This document shows, in pieces, positions 45,304 through 51,021 of a stretch of DNA of 51,021 nucleotides. Within the stretch, counting starts at the first letter, position 1, and every line of letters begins with the position of its first letter. A model generated the notes under the pieces. That model ran no database searches and was not told the origin of the DNA. It was given only the letters and a program-made list of their open reading frames with translations. Where the stretch lies: contig NZ_JACHLJ010000005.1 of NCBI RefSeq assembly GCF_014204545.1, positions 1-51,021 of the forward strand, in the 5' to 3' direction. The translations under genes and the position numbers were made by a program. The DNA is from Brevundimonas vesicularis. Its GTDB lineage: Bacteria > Pseudomonadota > Alphaproteobacteria > Caulobacterales > Caulobacteraceae.

Positions 45304-45624
45304 TGCAGCCGAGCCCCTGAAGCGGGATCGGTAGACGACGGTTTTTACGACGGCGTGACGGACGCGTGACGTCTTGCACAGCGGCACCGCGACAGTGAGC
45401 TAACAGACGATTGCGAAAAGCTCTGGGGCTTCTGGAACACCTCAGCCTCGTCGAGCCGACGCTGGTCACCATCACTGTCTGCGGCCGCAATGCGCCAAAA
45501 CCAGGCGTTTTTAGAGCGTTGACACCTCAACTCGTTGGTAATGGCGCTCGAACGCGGTCTTTGCACGGTCGCGACTCCACATTCGCTGGCCTGCGTGTCA
45601 GGCTTCGGCCATGAGGACCGACTG
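45304..45624. other. 321-bp divergent intergenic region
   Basis: Lies between the ECF sigma gene (minus) and a small plus-strand gene, and must hold both promoters. A perfect TTGACA occurs at 45519-45524 on the plus strand, but no -10 lies at a suitable distance. No coding frame, hairpin or repeat in it is convincing. Confidence 0.4.
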
Positions 45625-45861
45625 ATGGCGACACGCAAGACTCTGATCAAATCGCGCGCTGGCGTTCGCCTTCAACGCATCGATCATTTGGCTCGGCAGC
45701 AGGTGGTACAATCGTCCTGGCGGCTGTCGACACTGCGCCAGAACCCGCCGCGCTCATTTGCCGATCAGACGGAAGCGGAGGACGCCTTCGACATGGAGGT
45801 TATCGCTTCGCTGACCGATCCCGTGACCATAGACATGCAGCGTCGCGGACTGATCGACTGA
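45625..45861 (+). CDS. Small hypothetical protein
   Basis: A 78-residue helical, charged protein of unknown family. It opens with a basic segment (MATRKTLIKSRAGVRLQRIDHLARQ) and continues to an acidic one (TEAEDAFDMEVIASL). No signal peptide or membrane helix. The frame is open upstream; the ATG at 45625 has GAGGA 8 bases before it. It is one base upstream of the next gene (TGAGATG), so the two are likely translated together. Nothing in the sequence points to a role. Confidence 0.5.
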   Translation: MATRKTLIKSRAGVRLQRIDHLARQQVVQSSWRLSTLRQNPPRSFADQTEAEDAFDMEVIASLTDPVTIDMQRRGLID

Positions 45862-45862
45862 G

Positions 45863-46273
45863 ATGGCGGCCAAGCTGAAGGTCTTCACCTGGTCCGACGG
45901 TTTCCATGCCTTTACCGTCGCCACAAGCTCGCGACCCAAGGCGTTGGAGGCCTGGGGCTCAAAGCAGGATTTGTTCGCAACCGGCCTAGCTAGCCAGCTT
46001 TCCGGCGGACCGGATTACGAGGCCGCCCTGGCCTCTCCTGGCGAGGTCATCGAGCGGGGCCTCGCGATCGATGTCGGCAAGATCGGCAAGGCCAAGCCCG
46101 CCAAACCTCCGGGACCGTCCAAGGCAAAGGCCGCCAGGATCAAAAAGCTGAATACGGCGCTGGCCGATCTGGACGAGCGCCGTGAGGCCGAGGTGACGGA
46201 TTTCGAGCACCAACAGACTACGCTGAACAAGGCGCGTCAGGAGGCGGAGGCGACCTATGAAGGCGGACCGTAA
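45863..46273 (+). CDS. Lys/Ala-rich coiled-coil protein, probably frameshifted at the 3' end
   Basis: A 136-residue protein. A compact N-terminal part (LKVFTWSDGFHAFTVATSSRPKALEAWG) precedes a Lys/Ala/Pro linker and a charged C-terminal helix (RIKKLNTALADLDERREAEV). Homologues are sometimes labelled TolA-like, without evidence. The stop at 46271-46273 looks premature: after 46258 the +1 frame reads EADRKSLAADLKKARA and ends in a TGA that overlaps the next gene's ATG (TGATG). An extra A in the gaa at 46259-46261 accounts for this. Either a real indel or a sequence error. Confidence 0.6.
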   Translation: MAAKLKVFTWSDGFHAFTVATSSRPKALEAWGSKQDLFATGLASQLSGGPDYEAALASPGEVIERGLAIDVGKIGKAKPAKPPGPSKAKAARIKKLNTALADLDERREAEVTDFEHQQTTLNKARQEAEATYEGGP

Positions 46274-46309
46274 ATCTCTGGCTGCGGATCTGAAAAAGGC
46301 CAGAGCCTG

Positions 46310-47017
46310 ATGTGCAACCTGTACCGCCAGCGCTCCGGCCCCCAGGCCATACTGGACGCGGCTAACGCCATGCGGTCGACCGTCGGAAACCTTGCGCCGG
46401 GCGACCTCTATCCCGATTATCCCGCGCCGATCGTGCGCTGGGAGGGCGCAGAGCGCATCCTCGCTTCGGCGCGCTGGGGCATGCCGTCGTCCAAGAAGAT
46501 GATCTTCGACAATGCGACGAAGCGCGCCGACAAGCTGCGCGCCAAAGGCGGAGAGGCCGATTTTCAGAGCATCCTCGAGTTCGAACCCGACAGCGGAACG
46601 ACCAACGTCCGCAACACCCGCTCCAGCCATTGGCGCCCACATCTGTCGCTGGCATCTCGATGCCTGGTGCCTTTCACGGCCTTTAGCGAACCAGGGCGGG
46701 ACGTCGCCGGCAAATACCGCCCCGTCTGGTTCAGACTGGCCGGGGACGCCCTGGAACCCCTCGCCTTCTTCGCCGGCATCCATCTCCAAGCCCACACCAG
46801 CGTGCGCAAAATCAAGACCGGCATGGAGACAATCGACGTCTTCGCTTTTCTGACAACCGAACCCAACGCGGAGGTCGGCGCGGTTCACCCCAAGGCCATG
46901 CCGGTGATCCTGACACAGCCCGACGAGATCGAGGCCTGGATGACCGCGCCGTGGGAAACGGCCAAGGCGCTTCAGCGCCCGCTTCCCGACGGCGCTCTGT
47001 CAGTTATCGACGCCTGA
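46310..47017 (+). CDS. SRAP/YedK-type abasic-site protein
   Basis: A 235-residue SOS-response-associated-peptidase (SRAP/HMCES) family protein, which forms a thiazolidine DNA-protein crosslink with abasic sites in single-stranded DNA through Cys2. The N-terminus MCNLYRQR keeps the catalytic cysteine. Other active-site elements are Asn/Arg in TTNVRNTRSSHW, Glu in AFSEPGRD, and the final His in VHPKAMPVIL. Its ATG overlaps the restored stop of the frameshifted upstream gene, so these genes probably form one operon. It is close to imuA and an SOS box, but on the other side of a convergent pair of genes. Confidence 0.85.
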   Translation: MCNLYRQRSGPQAILDAANAMRSTVGNLAPGDLYPDYPAPIVRWEGAERILASARWGMPSSKKMIFDNATKRADKLRAKGGEADFQSILEFEPDSGTTNVRNTRSSHWRPHLSLASRCLVPFTAFSEPGRDVAGKYRPVWFRLAGDALEPLAFFAGIHLQAHTSVRKIKTGMETIDVFAFLTTEPNAEVGAVHPKAMPVILTQPDEIEAWMTAPWETAKALQRPLPDGALSVIDA

Positions 47018-47043
47018 ACCGCGTAAAAGCCTCCGATCGTTGT

Positions 47044-47484
47044 TTAAAGACGATCCGGTCCCGTCCTGGCGGTCGACACAAGGTCTGCGGTCAACGGATC
47101 AGCCGACAGCCCCCAACGGGTCAGAGCCGCTTCGAACACGGTCGGATCGGCCGCCACGGCGGCGAACAGGGTCATCGACGAGCGGAATTTGAGATCGTCG
47201 GGCGATCCGAACAGCTGATGCAATGAGGCCGCCGGCGCCGTGGTCGCGGTGTGGGTGGCGCGAGCGAGCCGCGCCCCTAATACCGTATGAGCCAAGTAAG
47301 CCTGGGCCTCCTCGAGCGACCAAATGCCATAGAAGGCGGCCGTCGAAGAGCGTCCCAGAGACCGGGCTTGGGGAAAGACGAACCACATCCAGTGGCTCGT
47401 CTTGCGACCCGCCACGAGCTCGGCCATCGCCGTCTCGAACACGGGGTCTTGAGCCGCGACGAAACGGTCGAGTGTTGTCGTCAT
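47044..47484 (-). CDS. DUF1810 family protein
   Basis: A 146-residue DUF1810 protein with the family signature LDRFVAAQDPVFETAMAE and the tryptophan-rich GRKTSHWMWFVFPQARSLG. The family is thought to be related to calpastatin-like folds in old annotations, but no activity is known. An in-frame upstream codon exists inside the previous gene. The ATG at 47484 overlaps its stop (ATGA). It is convergent with the SRAP gene with a gap of 26 bases. Confidence 0.85.
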   Translation of the reverse strand: MTTTLDRFVAAQDPVFETAMAELVAGRKTSHWMWFVFPQARSLGRSSTAAFYGIWSLEEAQAYLAHTVLGARLARATHTATTAPAASLHQLFGSPDDLKFRSSMTLFAAVAADPTVFEAALTRWGLSADPLTADLVSTARTGPDRL

Positions 47485-47819
47485 TCGCTCGTCTCGCCCA
47501 GACTGGCGAACCAGTCTGCATAGGGGGTGTTTCGCGCCATGTGTCGATTGAGATCGGGCGAGCCGTCGGTCCACCAAACCGGGCCCCGCTCCCCCAGTCC
47601 CACCTTGGCCTTATCGACGCTCCGCCGCGCTACGGCCAAAGCGTCCGTATCCTCAGTCGCCAGGGCCTTCCGCACCGCCCGGCGCGCCGACATCAGATCA
47701 TGCACCATTTTGTCTCTCGCCTCAGCCGACAGAGCGGGATCGGAGCACCGCCACAGCCGGCCTCGCACCACGAAATAGCGGCCGTCTGGAGTCGTGGGGT
47801 GTCGGGAAGACCGCGCCAT
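47481..47819 (-). CDS. Conserved hypothetical protein
   Basis: A 112-residue protein. The N-terminal segment TPDGRYFVVRGRLWRCSDPAL and the C-terminal GERGPVWWTDGSPDLNRHM, joined by a helical region (MVHDLMSARRAVRKAL), match a conserved but uncharacterised alphaproteobacterial family. No signal peptide. It overlaps the DUF1810 start. It is divergent from imuA, with the SOS box in the 139-base gap, so LexA may also repress this pair. No function known. Confidence 0.75.
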   Translation of the reverse strand: MARSSRHPTTPDGRYFVVRGRLWRCSDPALSAEARDKMVHDLMSARRAVRKALATEDTDALAVARRSVDKAKVGLGERGPVWWTDGSPDLNRHMARNTPYADWFASLGETSE

Positions 47820-47914
47820 CGTCGAGCTAACGCGCGGTGGGCCGGATGGGCGCCGCCCATAGGGCGATCCACAGCGCCGTTGCGATCCGGCTTGACTCTC
47901 GCACGCTCGAACAA

Positions 47915-47929
47915 GAACAAATGAGGAAC
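47915..47929 (+). promoter_or_regulatory. LexA (SOS) operator upstream of imuA
   Basis: GAACaaatgagGAAC: an exact GAAC-N7-GAAC direct repeat, the reverse complement of the alphaproteobacterial LexA consensus GTTC-N7-GTTC. It lies 29 bases before the imuA ATG, and 95 bases from the divergent gene. A third GAAC lies at 47909-47912. Confidence 0.82.
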
Positions 47930-47958
47930 ATTAAACCCGCATTTGGTTTCAGGAGATC

Positions 47959-48717
47959 ATGTCCGCCGCCTCTTCATCCTTTCAGGCGCTCCGCACGGAG
48001 ATCGCGCGCATCGAGGCGGGTCGACGTCCGCCCGGCGGCGTGCTGCCGTTCGGCCTGGCCGCGCTCGATCGCCGGCTGCCCGCCGGAGGACTGGCGCTCG
48101 GCGCACTGCATGAGGTGGCCGGCGGCGGCGACGGGGCCATCGACGGCGCCGTCGCGGCTCTGTTTGCGGCCGGTGTCGCGGCGCGCACCCAAGGGCCGGT
48201 CCTCTGGTGCGTGACCCGCCCGGATCTGTTTGCGCCGGCGCTGGAGCAGGCGGGGCTGTCCTCGAACCGGGTCATCTATGTGGAGGCCGGTGACGAGGCC
48301 GGCTTGCTGGCCGCCTTCGAGGATGGTCTGCGTCACGGCGGCTTCGGCGCCGTCGTGGGCGAAGTCGCCCGCCTGTCCATGACGGCGTCGAGGCGGCTGC
48401 AACTGGTCGCCGAGGACACCGGCTCGCTGGGTCTGGCGGTGCGACGATGGCGTCGTCAGGCTGAGGCGGCGGACTTCGGCCAGCCGACCGCCGCCGCCAC
48501 CACCCGCTGGCGCGTCACCGCCCTGCCCTCCGCCCCCCTGCCCGTGCCCGGCGTTGGCCGCCCGCGCTGGTTCGTCGAACTGATCCGTTGCCGCGCCGGA
48601 GCCTGCGCGGATTTCGAACTGGAAGCCTGCGATGAGACGGGTCGTCTCGCTCTACCTCCCCACTTGGCCGACCGATCGGCTGCGACGCCGGCTTGGACCC
48701 GACGCGCCGTCGCCTGA
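47959..48717 (+). CDS. imuA: ImuA, translesion mutasome accessory protein
   Basis: A 252-residue RecA-like protein that, with ImuB and DnaE2, carries out damage-induced mutagenesis in many bacteria. The segment RRPPGGVLPFGLAALDRRLPAGGL matches the RecA-like start of ImuA family proteins, followed by ALHEVAGGG. The Walker-type loop is weak, as in the family. An AGGAG site precedes the ATG by 6 bases. It overlaps imuB by 86 bases, the normal arrangement, and is preceded by an SOS box. ImuA is intact but its partner is not. Confidence 0.88.
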   Translation: MSAASSSFQALRTEIARIEAGRRPPGGVLPFGLAALDRRLPAGGLALGALHEVAGGGDGAIDGAVAALFAAGVAARTQGPVLWCVTRPDLFAPALEQAGLSSNRVIYVEAGDEAGLLAAFEDGLRHGGFGAVVGEVARLSMTASRRLQLVAEDTGSLGLAVRRWRRQAEAADFGQPTAAATTRWRVTALPSAPLPVPGVGRPRWFVELIRCRAGACADFELEACDETGRLALPPHLADRSAATPAWTRRAVA

Positions 48718-49575
48718 CACGCCGATGGTCCTGATCGGGCGCCAAGGTCGCAAACGCGTGGTGCTGGCCGCCGACCCCGCCGCCCGCGCCCATCGTCTGC
48801 GTCCCGGCATGGCCGCGACCCAGGCCCGGGCCCTGGTCGCCGATCTCGTCGTCCATCCCTTCGACCCCGCCGGGGATGCGGCCGCCCTGGACCAGCTCGC
48901 CCTCTGGGCGCTGCGCCGCTATGCGCCGATCGTGGCCGCCGACCCGCCGGACGGCCTGGTGCTAGACGTCACCGGGGCCGGTCACCGCTATGGCAGCGAT
49001 GAGGGCCTGCTCGAGGATTTGATCGCCCAGACCGCCGCTGTCGGCCTGGGCGCCCACGCCGCTCTCGCCGACACTTGGGGCGCCGCTCATGCCTTGGCCC
49101 GCAACCTCGCCGAACCGACCATCGTCGTCGCGCGCGGGGGGCCTGCCATCTGTCGCCTGCCCTTGCGCGCCTTGCGCCTGCCCGCCGACATGGTCGATGG
49201 CTTGGGACGCCTGGGAATCGACGTCATAGGCGAACTGGAGGCCAAGCCCCGCGCGCCTCTGGCCCTGCGCTTCGGGCCGGAACTGATCCGTCGCCTGGAT
49301 CAGGCCTACGGCCGCGTCCAGGAACCGATCACCCCGATCGACGCTCCGGAGCTGATCCAGGTCCGGCGGGTCTTCGCCGAGCCGATCGGCGCGCCCGAGA
49401 CCCTGGCCCGCTACACGCTCAAACTGGTCGAAGCCCTGAGCGAGGCGCTCGAGGCTCAGGGGCTTGGCGCGTCGCGGCTCGACCTGCGGTTTGAACGGAT
49501 CGACAACCGGACCGAGGCCATCCGCGTCGGCCTGGCGCGCCCCGTGCGCGATGTCGCGCGGCTCACACGCCGGGT

Positions 49576-49585
<10 letters not shown>
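48632..49585 (+). pseudogene. imuB: ImuB, Y-family polymerase-like protein, 3'-truncated
   Basis: ImuB is a catalytically inactive Y-family polymerase that bridges DnaE2, ImuA and the beta clamp. Here the reading frame has the Y-family palm and thumb up to the little-finger domain (SLYLPTWPTDRLRR, LPADMVDGLGRLGIDVIGEL) but stops after 317 residues (RDVARLTRRVKR). Complete ImuB proteins are around 500 residues and carry the clamp-binding motif and C-terminal tail lost here. The last codons (from about 49567) are already of foreign sequence: they join to the middle of a serine recombinase. No dnaE2 follows. The mutasome is presumably non-functional. Confidence 0.88.
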
Positions 49586-51004
<1,419 letters not shown>

Positions 51005-51021
51005 GCAAACGGTAGAGTATC

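Noticed and set aside
45519..45524. TTGACA as promoter of the small-protein operon
   Set aside because: Perfect -35 hexamer, but no acceptable -10 at 16-18 bases downstream.

Overview
The window is GC-rich alphaproteobacterial chromosome, most likely from the Caulobacterales and close to Brevundimonas. This rests on the protein content and on three signatures: a minus-strand rimP-nusA-ylxR-infB operon, several large TonB-dependent receptors with one FecI/FecR-type signalling set, and an exact alphaproteobacterial LexA box (GAAC-N7-GAAC) in front of imuA. Almost all of it is ordinary, densely coding chromosome. Both edges are scarred by mobile DNA.

Left edge to 8.4 kb: comM whose 5' half is replaced by unrelated sequence, a soluble hybrid histidine kinase, an AmpG-like permease, a YidB-like protein, a 45-residue entericidin-type lipoprotein with a candidate general-stress (EcfG) promoter, a secreted DUF885 protein, and the trmD-rplS pair ending in a strong terminator. 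8.4-13.5 kb (minus strand): a PA2169-type four-helix protein, tryptophan 2,3-dioxygenase, a secreted CHAP protein, a membrane acyltransferase, and a secreted DUF2141 protein followed by a Tat-exported carotenoid oxygenase. 13.7-20.1 kb: the rimP-nusA-ylxR-infB operon, preceded by a good promoter and an intrinsic-terminator hairpin whose T-tract runs into the rimP start.

20-30 kb: a DUF1993 protein, trmB, a coupled pair of exported amidohydrolases (one with an intact metal site, one degenerate), a UPF0178 protein, arfB, ubiE-ubiB, a Crp/Fnr regulator, and a pterin dehydratase coupled to an SDR. 30-38.9 kb: tRNA-Arg(CCG), a ZnuD-like receptor with a Zur-like operator, two small proteins, a 385-bp gap with a terminator, an SDR/SnoaL pair divergent from a LysR regulator, a membrane AraC regulator, a small exported protein and a Tat-exported S41 peptidase.

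38.9-45.3 kb is the most system-like block. One minus-strand operon encodes an ECF sigma factor, a FecR anti-sigma factor, an STN-bearing TonB receptor and an exported metallo-beta-lactamase-fold protein. A hairpin overlaps the receptor's ribosome-binding site. 45.6-49.6 kb: two small proteins of unknown function (one apparently frameshifted), a YedK/SRAP protein, a DUF1810 protein and a conserved hypothetical, then imuA with its SOS box and an imuB cut off after 317 codons. The imuB break joins directly to the middle of a decayed serine recombinase, which runs to the 3' end of an initiator tRNA-fMet gene. No dnaE2 is present here, so the ImuA-ImuB-DnaE2 mutasome is probably broken in this strain.
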